The notes under the pieces: model-generated
The model's database searches: none
What the model was told of the DNA's origin: nothing
The model's input: the letters and a program-made list of their open reading frames with translations, nothing else
Shown here: one piece after another, positions 8,321 through 14,911 of the stretch
Layout of the letters: every line of letters starts with the position of its first letter
Position numbering within the stretch: the first letter of the stretch is position 1
NCBI GenBank assembly: GCA_964460245.1
Contig: CAYWTL010000052.1
Coordinates: 1 to 18,345 of the forward strand
Direction of reading: 5' to 3'
From: JAXDBM01 sp964460245
Lineage (GTDB): Bacteria > Desulfobacterota > Syntrophia > Syntrophales > Fen-1087
Length of the DNA: 18,345 nucleotides
Made by a program: the position numbers and the translations under genes

Positions 8321-8331
8321 CTCCCTGCTCC

Positions 8332-9363
8332 ATGACCGAACAGGTTCAAGTCATCATCGTCAACTGGAATGGAAGGGCATTCCTGGAGAACTGCCTCCAG
8401 AGCCTGAGAAGACAGTCTTACCGGAATTTTTCGGTCGTCCTTGTCGACAACGGCTCCACCGATGGCTCGGCAGAGTTCGTGTCCGTCCGTTTCCCGGAAG
8501 TCCGGCTGATCGCCCTGACGGAAAACCGGGGGTTTTCCGTCGCCAACAACTGCGCCCTGCGGGAGCTGACTTCACCCTACGCGGCGCTTCTGAACAACGA
8601 TGCCACGGCGGATCCCGGCTGGCTCGCGGCTCTTGTCCAGGCCCTTGAGGAGACGGAGGATGCCGGATTTGCCGCCTCCAGAATGCTGTGCGAAGACCGC
8701 CCGAATACGATCGACCGCTGCGGCGACGGTTACACGCTGGCGGGCGCCGCACTCCTGCGGGGACGGGGCGATCCGGCCGCCCGCCACGGGAACCGCGCAT
8801 GGGTCTTCGGAGCCTGCGCCGGCGCGGCCCTTTACCGCACGGCCATGCTGCGGGACATCGGCCTTTTCGATGAGGACTTCTTCCTTCTCTACGAGGATGT
8901 GGATTTGAGTTTCCGTGCGCAGTTGCGGGGCTACAAGTGCCTCTACGTACCGGAGGCGGTCGTTTACCACCGGGGAAGCGCCAGCATCGCTCACGACTCT
9001 GCCGTCTCGGTGTACTACGGCCACCGGAACCTGGAATGGGTGTACGTTCAGAACATGCCGTCGCGGCTGCTCTTCCGCACGATCGTTCCCCACCTTTTCT
9101 ACAATCTCGCCGCCCTCGGCTTGTTCACGCTGCGCGGAAGGGGAGCGGATTACCTGAGGGCCAAACGGGATGCCCTGAAGGGATTGCGGGCGGCGTTCCG
9201 GAAGCGCCGGCGGGTCCAGAACAGCCGGACCGTGGACGATGGGTACATTCGGGGGCTGCTGGACCGGCCGGCGCTCCTGAACCGCCTGAAAATCCGCCTG
9301 AACAGGGAAGACCCCTTGCAAACGCCGGCGAAGGGGCATGACGGAAAGGGCGCCCGCGGATGA
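8332..9363 (+). CDS. Family 2 glycosyltransferase (WbbL-like)
   Basis: A 343-residue GT2 enzyme starting at ATG 8332, eleven bases after the previous stop. The fold begins at once with VQVIIVNWNGRAFLENCLQS. VDNGSTDGS (38-46), ENRGFSVANN (64-73) and LLNNDA (86-91) form the nucleotide-sugar half. FGACAGAALYRTAML and YEDVDLSFRAQLRGY (187-201) form the acceptor half, followed by YHRGSAS. The last 80 residues are strongly basic and may bind the membrane surface. It belongs to the rhamnosyltransferase-like branch of GT2, although the sugar is not determinable. The C-terminal tail (about 330-343) is Gly/Lys-rich and unlike a folded segment. It is in line with the neighbouring transferases and probably acts in the same repeat-unit assembly. 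Confidence 0.83.
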   Translation: MTEQVQVIIVNWNGRAFLENCLQSLRRQSYRNFSVVLVDNGSTDGSAEFVSVRFPEVRLIALTENRGFSVANNCALRELTSPYAALLNNDATADPGWLAALVQALEETEDAGFAASRMLCEDRPNTIDRCGDGYTLAGAALLRGRGDPAARHGNRAWVFGACAGAALYRTAMLRDIGLFDEDFFLLYEDVDLSFRAQLRGYKCLYVPEAVVYHRGSASIAHDSAVSVYYGHRNLEWVYVQNMPSRLLFRTIVPHLFYNLAALGLFTLRGRGADYLRAKRDALKGLRAAFRKRRRVQNSRTVDDGYIRGLLDRPALLNRLKIRLNREDPLQTPAKGHDGKGARG

Positions 9364-9454
9364 ACCGGACGGGAACCGGATTCGACACAACAGCAGGCCC
9401 CAGCAGCCATTGTTGCGGCAGCAGGATCGCTCCGTGACGGGAAGCAGGGAAAAA

Positions 9455-10246
9455 GTGAGTAGGCCGGCCGCAGTCCGGGACTGCACCGCATCGATGGTCG
9501 TTTACCAAAACCCGTCCTCGATGGTCCGGGATGCCGCCGCGAGCTTTCTGAATGCGGACTGCTCCGTGGCGCTCACGGTTGTCGACAACTCCCCCACGGA
9601 TGCCCTGCGCGCTGCATTTGACGGCCTGACGCTGGCCTATCATTTCAGCGGCGACAACGCCGGGTACGGGAGGGCGCACAATCGGGCGATTTTCAGCGCC
9701 GAACCGTCGAAGTGTCATCTGGTGATCAATCCCGACATCCTCATCCCTCCCGGAACGGTCCGGACCCTGCTCCGCTTCATAGACGACCACCCGGATGTCG
9801 GCATGGTGTGCCCCCGGGTCCTGAACGCGGATGGAACGGACCAGTATCTCAACAAGCGCCTTCCGAATGTCCTGGATCTGTTCCTTCGACGCTTTGCGCC
9901 GAATGCCCTCCATCCCCTGGTGAAGCGCCGTCTGGACCGCTACGAGATGCGGGACGTCGGATACGACCAGGCATGCGACATCGAGGCGATGAGCGGCGCC
10001 TTCATGCTCTGCCGCACCCGTGTGCTGAAGGAAGTGTCCGGCTTCGATCCGCGCTACTTTCTGTATTTCGAAGACTTCGACCTCAGCCGAAAATTCCGTC
10101 AGGCCGGCTATCGGACCGTTTACTGCCCCGACGCCTCCGTCACGCATTACTGGTCCAGGGGAGCCCACAAGAGCATAAAAATGACCGTGATCTTCATGGT
10201 CAGCATGTATCGTTATTTCAGCAAGTGGGGCTGGAAGTGGCTGTGA
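9455..10246 (+). CDS. Family 2 glycosyltransferase
   Basis: A 263-residue GT2 enzyme from GTG 9455. Motifs in order: CTASMVVYQNPSSMV (10-24), TVVDNSPTD (41-49), GDNAGYGRAHNRAI (66-79), VINPDILIP (90-98, replacing the usual DxD-like site), MSGAFMLCRTRVL (179-191) and YFEDFDLSRKFRQAGY (204-219). The frame is open back to ATG 9338, which would overlap the previous gene by 26 bases. The extra 39 residues (rich in Arg, Gln, Pro and Asn) look non-globular and precede the first strand without purpose. AGGGA at 9446-9450 sits just before GTG 9455, so I prefer the shorter form, though the longer one is possible. The stop overlaps the next start as GTGA, suggesting translational coupling. The likely role is transfer of one sugar in repeat assembly; specificity is unknown. 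Confidence 0.8.
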   Translation: MSRPAAVRDCTASMVVYQNPSSMVRDAAASFLNADCSVALTVVDNSPTDALRAAFDGLTLAYHFSGDNAGYGRAHNRAIFSAEPSKCHLVINPDILIPPGTVRTLLRFIDDHPDVGMVCPRVLNADGTDQYLNKRLPNVLDLFLRRFAPNALHPLVKRRLDRYEMRDVGYDQACDIEAMSGAFMLCRTRVLKEVSGFDPRYFLYFEDFDLSRKFRQAGYRTVYCPDASVTHYWSRGAHKSIKMTVIFMVSMYRYFSKWGWKWL

Positions 10247-11250
10247 CCGGGCGTCAGCCCCGCGTTCTCGTCACGGGCGCGACCGGCGCGGTCGGCCCGT
10301 CCGTCGTGGAAGCCTTACTCGCCGCGGGCCATGCCGTCCGCACCCTGTCTGCCGATCCGCCGCCCGCGGGCGTCTGGCCCCGCGATGTGGAGGCGCGCAT
10401 CGGCGACGTAACCGACCCGGCCCTCGTGTCCGCAGCAATGCGGGATGTCGATGCGGTGATCCACATGGCCGCCCTGCTGCACATCGCCGATCCGCCGCCT
10501 TCCCTGCGGGAGCGCTTTGACCGCATCAACGTGGGAGGCACGTCAACCGTCCTCGAGGCAGCCGTGAAGTCAGGTGTCCGGCGCGTGGTGTTCTTCAGCA
10601 CGATCGCCGTGTACGGGCCTTCCGCCGGAGAAATCGTGACTGAGGACACGCCGCCCCGCCCGGACACAGTCTACGCCCGGTCCAAGCTCGCGGCGGAAAA
10701 AATCGTTCTGGAGGCGATGGATTCGGACGGACGGCGGATCGGGACGGTCTTGCGGCTCGGCGCCGTGTATGGACCGCGGATCAAGGGAAATTACCGGCGC
10801 CTGATCCGGTCGCTGGCCAGAGGCCGCTTCATACCCGTCGGCGACGGTTCCAACCGGCGTTCCCTGGTTTACGACCGCGACGCCGCCCGTGCCGCCGTGC
10901 TGGCGGCTACGCATTCAACCGCGGCCGGCGCGATTTTCAATGTCACGGACGGGCAGTTTCACACCATGAAAACCATCATCGAAACCCTCTGCGGCGCGCT
11001 CGGCCGCACCCCCCCCGCATTTGCGCTGCCCCTCGCTCCCACGCGCCTCGCGGCGGGTCTACTGGAAGGCATCTTCAGGCTTTTCAAACTTCAGCCGCCG
11101 GTCACCCGGGATACCGTCAATAAGTATGCGGAAGACATGGCCGTGGACAGCACCCGCATTCGGAACCTGCTCGGCTTTGCACCCCGGTACGATCTGGCCG
11201 CCGGGTGGCGGGAAACGGTTCTCGAAATGAGAAAGACGGGCGCCCTGTGA
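10243..11250 (+). CDS. NAD(P)-dependent sugar-nucleotide epimerase/reductase, WbpV/WreQ-like
   Basis: A 335-residue extended short-chain dehydrogenase/reductase. The Rossmann signature GATGAVG is at 12-18. The catalytic set is FFSTIAVYG (Ser119/Thr120) with YARSK (Tyr144, Lys148), and RLGAVYGPR follows. The C-terminal VDSTRIRNLLGFAPRYDLAAGW is the usual substrate-domain end. The next two genes encode an initiating sugar transferase and a 4,6-dehydratase. This trio matches the known wbpV-wbpL-wbpM and wreQ-wreU-wreV sets, in which the reductase converts the 4-keto intermediate to UDP-QuiNAc. I infer that role here, but a UDP-HexNAc 4-epimerase is an alternative. GTG 10243 overlaps the previous stop (GTGA). 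In-frame GTG codons at 10237 and 10225 are possible alternatives. The gene's stop in turn overlaps the next GTG. Confidence 0.75.
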   Translation: MTGRQPRVLVTGATGAVGPSVVEALLAAGHAVRTLSADPPPAGVWPRDVEARIGDVTDPALVSAAMRDVDAVIHMAALLHIADPPPSLRERFDRINVGGTSTVLEAAVKSGVRRVVFFSTIAVYGPSAGEIVTEDTPPRPDTVYARSKLAAEKIVLEAMDSDGRRIGTVLRLGAVYGPRIKGNYRRLIRSLARGRFIPVGDGSNRRSLVYDRDAARAAVLAATHSTAAGAIFNVTDGQFHTMKTIIETLCGALGRTPPAFALPLAPTRLAAGLLEGIFRLFKLQPPVTRDTVNKYAEDMAVDSTRIRNLLGFAPRYDLAAGWRETVLEMRKTGAL

Positions 11251-11813
11251 TTGCCAAACGTGCTTTCGACCTCGTCCTGGCCGTCCTTCTGACCGTCATC
11301 CTCCTGGCGCCGATGCTCCTGATCGCGCTGGTGGTCAAGGCGACCTCCAAAGGACCGGTGCTGTACTGGTCCGACCGGGTGGGCATTCACAACCGGATCT
11401 TTCGAATGCCCAAGTTCCGGACCATGCGCACGGACACGCCCGCCGTGGCAACGCATCTTCTGGAAAACCCGGACGAATACGTCACCCACACAGGATCCTT
11501 GCTTCGCAGGTTCAGCCTGGACGAACTGCCGCAGCTCTGGAGCATTCTCAAGGGGGACATGAGTTTTGTCGGTCCGAGGCCGGCTTTGTTCAATCAGGAC
11601 GATCTGATCCGCCTTCGGACATCCAGGGGGGTCCATAAAATCCTTCCCGGCATCACGGGATGGGCCCAGGTCAACGGCCGCGACGACATCCCGATACCGA
11701 AAAAAGTCGAATACGATTCATACTACCTGGAAAAAAAGTCATTCTTCTTTGACTTGAAAATATTGTATATGACGGCACTAAAGGTCATTCAGGCAGAAGG
11801 GGTCCGGCATTAG
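11247..11813 (+). CDS. Initiating sugar-1-phosphate transferase (PglC/WreU/WcaJ family, short form)
   Basis: A 188-residue monotopic membrane phosphoglycosyl transferase that transfers a sugar-1-phosphate from a UDP-sugar to undecaprenyl phosphate, the first step of repeat assembly. After IAKRAFDL comes a hydrophobic segment (about 8-32), then KFRTM (56-60) and DELPQLWSILKGDMSFVGP (92-110), with Asp92-Glu93 the expected catalytic dyad. PGITGWAQVNGRD (134-146) follows. The length fits the small catalytic-only class (PglC, WreU) rather than the long WbaP class. GTG 11247 overlaps the upstream stop as GTGA and gives the canonical N-terminus. Starting at ATG 11205 would only add residues encoded within the upstream gene. 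The last 100 bases are markedly richer in A+T than the surroundings. Placement between the reductase and dehydratase genes suggests a QuiNAc-type or bacillosamine-type substrate. Confidence 0.9.
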   Translation: MIAKRAFDLVLAVLLTVILLAPMLLIALVVKATSKGPVLYWSDRVGIHNRIFRMPKFRTMRTDTPAVATHLLENPDEYVTHTGSLLRRFSLDELPQLWSILKGDMSFVGPRPALFNQDDLIRLRTSRGVHKILPGITGWAQVNGRDDIPIPKKVEYDSYYLEKKSFFFDLKILYMTALKVIQAEGVRH

Positions 11814-11831
11814 CGGCCGGCCGCGCGAAAC

Positions 11832-13730
11832 ATGCACCGGCAATTAAAAAATCCCAAGCTTTATCTGATGATCCTCTGCGATGCGGCGCTGTTTGCTGCG
11901 GCCTTTTACGTCGCGCATCTCTTCCGCTTCGACTTTGACATCGACCCGCATTTCTTCCTCCAGTTCCAAAACACCCTCGTCTGGCTGATACCCCTGAAGG
12001 TCGCAATCTTTTTCGCGCTCGGCCTTTATCACGGCATGTGGCGATACACCAGCATTCGGGATTTCGGGCACCTGTTCCAGGCCAGTGCGCTGTCGACACT
12101 CCTCATCATGGCAATCATCCTGTACGTCTACCGGTTCCAGGGCTTCTCCCGCGCCGTCTTTCTGATGGACGGCGTCCTCACGTTTCTTCTGACCGGCGGG
12201 CTGAGACTGCTCATTCGATACCACTACACGGGCGGTCTGCACCTCAACGGCATCAGTCTCTTCCGCAGAAAAAACCGGCAATCGCATCCCGTTCTGATCA
12301 TCGGCGCCGGCAACGCGGGAGAGAAGACGCTGCGCGAACTCAATGAAAACGAGCAGCTCGACTACCAAGTGATCGGCTTCGTCGATGATGATCCCGAAAA
12401 GCAGGGCAGATCCATTCACGGCATTCCCGTCATCGGTACGATCGACCACCTCCCCTATCTCGCGAGCAAATGGGGGGTCCGGGACGCGCTGATCGCCATC
12501 CCCACCGCCAGCGGCGACCGGATGAGGCGCATCCTGAAGATCTGCAAGGAATGCGGCATCGAATACAAGACCCTGCCCAGTATGGGGGAGATCATCGACG
12601 GACGCGTCAGCGTCAAAAAGCTCCGGGACGTCCGTTACGAGGACCTGCTGGGCAGGCCGCCGGTCCGGCTCGACCGGCAAAGCATCAGCCATTATCTCGA
12701 GGGCAGGACGATCCTGATCACCGGGTGCGGCGGCTCCATCGGATCCGAACTGTGTCGCCAGGTCGTCCGGTTTCAGCCTCAGAATCTGATCCTTCTGGAC
12801 GCAAGCGAGGAAAACCTGTTCAAAATCCAGATGGAACTGCGGCACGAACTCTATTTCAACCGGTGCAAGGCCATTCTCGGGCACGTCCAGGATGAATCCC
12901 TCATGGACGATGTCTTTCGAAAATACAAGCCCACTGTGGTTTTTCACGCCGCCGCCTACAAGCACGTCCCGATGCTGGAGAAAAACCCCTGGGAGGCGGT
13001 GCTGAACAACATCCTGGGAAGCTCCGTCGTCATCGATATGGCCTGCAGGCACCGCATTGAATGCCTCGTTCTCGTCTCCACGGACAAGGCCGTCCGCCCC
13101 ACGAACGTCATGGGCGCCAGCAAACGAATCACCGAGATCCTGCTTCAGTCCTGCCGAACGGACGGCGGACGCTTCATGGCCGTCCGCTTCGGAAACGTAG
13201 TCGGTTCATCGGGCTCCGTGATTCCGATTTTCCGGCGACAGATCGAGCAGGGTGGTCCGGTAACGGTGACGCACCCCGACGTGACCCGATACTTCATGAC
13301 CATTCCCGAGGCGGTACAGCTCATCATACAGGCGGGCGCCATCGGCCAGGGGGGGGAAGTGTTCATTCTCGAAATGGGGACGCCCGTCAAGATCGCGGAC
13401 ATGGCGAGGGACCTCATCCGGCTTTCCGGAAAAGAGCCGGACCGGGATATCCAGATCGTCTACACCGGACTTCGCGAGGGCGAGAAGCTCTATGAAGAGC
13501 TCATCACCGTGGGAGAAGGCATCGTTGCGACCCGGCATGACAAGATCATGGTCCTGCGCCCGAACGGGGATGAACGCAAGGCGGGTGCGGCCTGTTCACG
13601 GGAGGAGCTGAAGGTCGGACTCGAGGCCCTGTACGAAGCGGCCAGGAGGCACGATGCGGCGGACATCAAACGGAGGCTTCGGGAAATCGTCCCGGAATAC
13701 AGACCGCAGGAGGCGGAAAGCATCCTGTAG
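11832..13730 (+). CDS. Membrane-bound UDP-GlcNAc 4,6-dehydratase (WbpM/PglF/CapD family)
   Basis: A 632-residue long-form nucleoside-diphosphate-sugar dehydratase. The N-terminus holds about four membrane helices within residues 10-130. A first nucleotide-binding domain follows (VLIIGAGNAGEKTLREL, 154-170), then the catalytic domain with TGCGGSIGSE (297-306). The active-site segment VSTDKAVRPTNVMGASKR (415-432) has Met427 and Lys431 where ordinary SDR enzymes have Tyr and Lys, as is characteristic of WbpM/PglF. RFGNVVGSSGSVIP and LREGEKLYEEL are further family marks. It dehydrates UDP-GlcNAc to the 4-keto-6-deoxy sugar, the precursor of QuiNAc, FucNAc or bacillosamine. No aminotransferase lies nearby, so a reductase route (the gene at 10243) is favoured over bacillosamine. 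It starts 18 bases after the initiating transferase gene; ATG 11832 has no strong ribosome binding site. Confidence 0.92.
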   Translation: MHRQLKNPKLYLMILCDAALFAAAFYVAHLFRFDFDIDPHFFLQFQNTLVWLIPLKVAIFFALGLYHGMWRYTSIRDFGHLFQASALSTLLIMAIILYVYRFQGFSRAVFLMDGVLTFLLTGGLRLLIRYHYTGGLHLNGISLFRRKNRQSHPVLIIGAGNAGEKTLRELNENEQLDYQVIGFVDDDPEKQGRSIHGIPVIGTIDHLPYLASKWGVRDALIAIPTASGDRMRRILKICKECGIEYKTLPSMGEIIDGRVSVKKLRDVRYEDLLGRPPVRLDRQSISHYLEGRTILITGCGGSIGSELCRQVVRFQPQNLILLDASEENLFKIQMELRHELYFNRCKAILGHVQDESLMDDVFRKYKPTVVFHAAAYKHVPMLEKNPWEAVLNNILGSSVVIDMACRHRIECLVLVSTDKAVRPTNVMGASKRITEILLQSCRTDGGRFMAVRFGNVVGSSGSVIPIFRRQIEQGGPVTVTHPDVTRYFMTIPEAVQLIIQAGAIGQGGEVFILEMGTPVKIADMARDLIRLSGKEPDRDIQIVYTGLREGEKLYEELITVGEGIVATRHDKIMVLRPNGDERKAGAACSREELKVGLEALYEAARRHDAADIKRRLREIVPEYRPQEAESIL

Positions 13731-13748
13731 GGGAAAGGCGGACCGTTC

Positions 13749-14717
13749 ATGATTCTGATTGCCGGTGGTGCGGGCTACATCGGCTCGCACGCAAACAAGC
13801 TGTTCCACCAGCGCGGGCACGACACGGTAGTCTTCGACAACCTGGTCTACGGGCACCGCTCCTTCGCACGGTGGGGGGAATTCGTTCTGGGCGATCTCGC
13901 CGACCGGGATCAGGTCCGGCTCTGCTTTCAGCGCTTCCCCATCGAAGCCGTTATGCACTTTTCCGCCTACGCCTACGTGGGGGAGTCGGTCATCGACCCG
14001 GCGAAGTACTACCGAAACAATGTCGCCAACACCCTGAACCTGCTCGATGCCATGCGTGAATCCGGCGTTCCCTGCCTGATCTTTTCATCCACCTGTTCCA
14101 CCTACGGGGTGCCGCAGCGCCTTCCGCTCAGCGAAGACCACCCCCAGTCGCCCGTGAACCCTTACGGGTGGAGCAAGTTCATGATCGAACAGATCCTGCG
14201 GGACTACGAGCGCGCCTACGGCATCCGGCATGTCAACCTTCGCTATTTCAACGCTGCGGGAGCCGACCCCGACGCCGAGGTGGGCGAGCGGCACGATCCC
14301 GAAACGCATCTGATCCCGCTGGTTCTGGACGCAGCATCCGGCCGGAGACCGGAGGTGAAGATTTTCGGAACGGACTACGAGACCCCCGACGGGACGTGCA
14401 TACGCGACTACATCCACGTCACCGACCTGGCCGATGCCCACATTCAGGCACTGGACTACCTGCGCGGCGGAGGTGCGAGCGATTCCTTCAACCTCGGGAA
14501 CGGAAGCGGCTTTTCCGTACGGGAGGTCATTCGGACCGCCGAAATAATCACCGGGAAATCCGTTCGCTGCGTGGAAACCGGGCGGCGCGCCGGCGACCCG
14601 CCGGTCCTGATCGGCAGTGCAGAGAAGGCGCGGAACATCCTCGGATGGTCCCCCCGCTTCGCCGATCTCGCATCGATCGTCGAGACCGCCTGGCGCTGGC
14701 ACGAGAAAGAATCATGA
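13749..14717 (+). CDS. galE: UDP-glucose 4-epimerase
   Basis: A 322-residue extended SDR protein interconverting UDP-glucose and UDP-galactose. It has GGAGYIGSH (6-14), MHFSAYAYVGESV (69-81), IFSSTCSTYG (111-120, Thr115 at the Ser/Thr catalytic position) and YGWSK (Tyr139, Lys143). LRYFNAAGADP and GTCIRDYIHVTDLADAH are classic GalE segments. It is the last gene of the + strand run, 18 bases after the dehydratase, with an AGGCGG-like ribosome binding site seven bases before ATG 13749. Its last six bases overlap the end of the convergent zinc-ribbon gene. It probably supplies UDP-galactose for the polysaccharide. Activity on N-acetylated substrates cannot be excluded from sequence alone. Confidence 0.9.
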   Translation: MILIAGGAGYIGSHANKLFHQRGHDTVVFDNLVYGHRSFARWGEFVLGDLADRDQVRLCFQRFPIEAVMHFSAYAYVGESVIDPAKYYRNNVANTLNLLDAMRESGVPCLIFSSTCSTYGVPQRLPLSEDHPQSPVNPYGWSKFMIEQILRDYERAYGIRHVNLRYFNAAGADPDAEVGERHDPETHLIPLVLDAASGRRPEVKIFGTDYETPDGTCIRDYIHVTDLADAHIQALDYLRGGGASDSFNLGNGSGFSVREVIRTAEIITGKSVRCVETGRRAGDPPVLIGSAEKARNILGWSPRFADLASIVETAWRWHEKES

Positions 14718-14882
14718 AAGCGGTTTCGCCTCGTCGATCAGCATGATCGGGATGCCGTCCCGGATTTCGTACAGCAGCCGGCAGCGGTCGCAGATCAAAC
14801 CGTCTTTCGCCTCATTCAGATCAATATCACCCTTGCATTTGGGGCAGACCAGAATATCCAGCAGTTCCTTGCTGATCGTCAT
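14712..14882 (-). CDS. Trm112/YcaR-family small zinc-ribbon protein
   Basis: A 56-residue protein: MTISKELLDILVCPKCKGD, then CDRCRLLYEIRDGIPIML. Two CxxC pairs (Cys13/Cys16 and Cys31/Cys34) form a zinc ribbon, and the order matches bacterial Trm112/YcaR-like proteins (about 55-65 residues). Eukaryotic Trm112 activates methyltransferases; bacterial single-domain members are often found beside LPS or lipid A genes, and their role is poorly defined. I chose ATG 14882 because a strong GGGAGGG sits six bases upstream; longer in-frame starts would lie on or above that site. It is the last gene of the - strand run, 29 bases after the epimerase, and its stop overlaps the galE stop on the opposite strand. 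Confidence 0.85.
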   Translation of the reverse strand: MTISKELLDILVCPKCKGDIDLNEAKDGLICDRCRLLYEIRDGIPIMLIDEAKPLS

Positions 14883-14888
14883 TTCCAT

Positions 14889-14895
14889 CCCTCCC
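14889..14895 (-). promoter_or_regulatory. Strong ribosome binding site of the zinc-ribbon gene
   Basis: GGGAGGG on the - strand, six bases before ATG 14882, is the best Shine-Dalgarno match in the window and fixes the start. Confidence 0.7.
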
Positions 14896-14911
14896 GTCCG
14901 TTCCACACGAT

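Noticed and set aside
9712..10242. Upstream extension of the reductase frame to ATG 9712
   Set aside because: That part overlaps the GT2 gene and is compositionally odd. The Rossmann fold begins just after GTG 10243.
11749..11783. TTGACT and TATATG as an internal promoter before the dehydratase gene
   Set aside because: The spacing is 11 bases, too short for a sigma-70 promoter, and no good -10 lies at 16-18 bases.
11813..11824. Perfect 12-base palindrome GCGGCCGGCCGC between the initiating transferase and dehydratase genes
   Set aside because: It is short, has no T-tract, and is not surprising in GC-rich DNA. I could not support an operator or terminator role.
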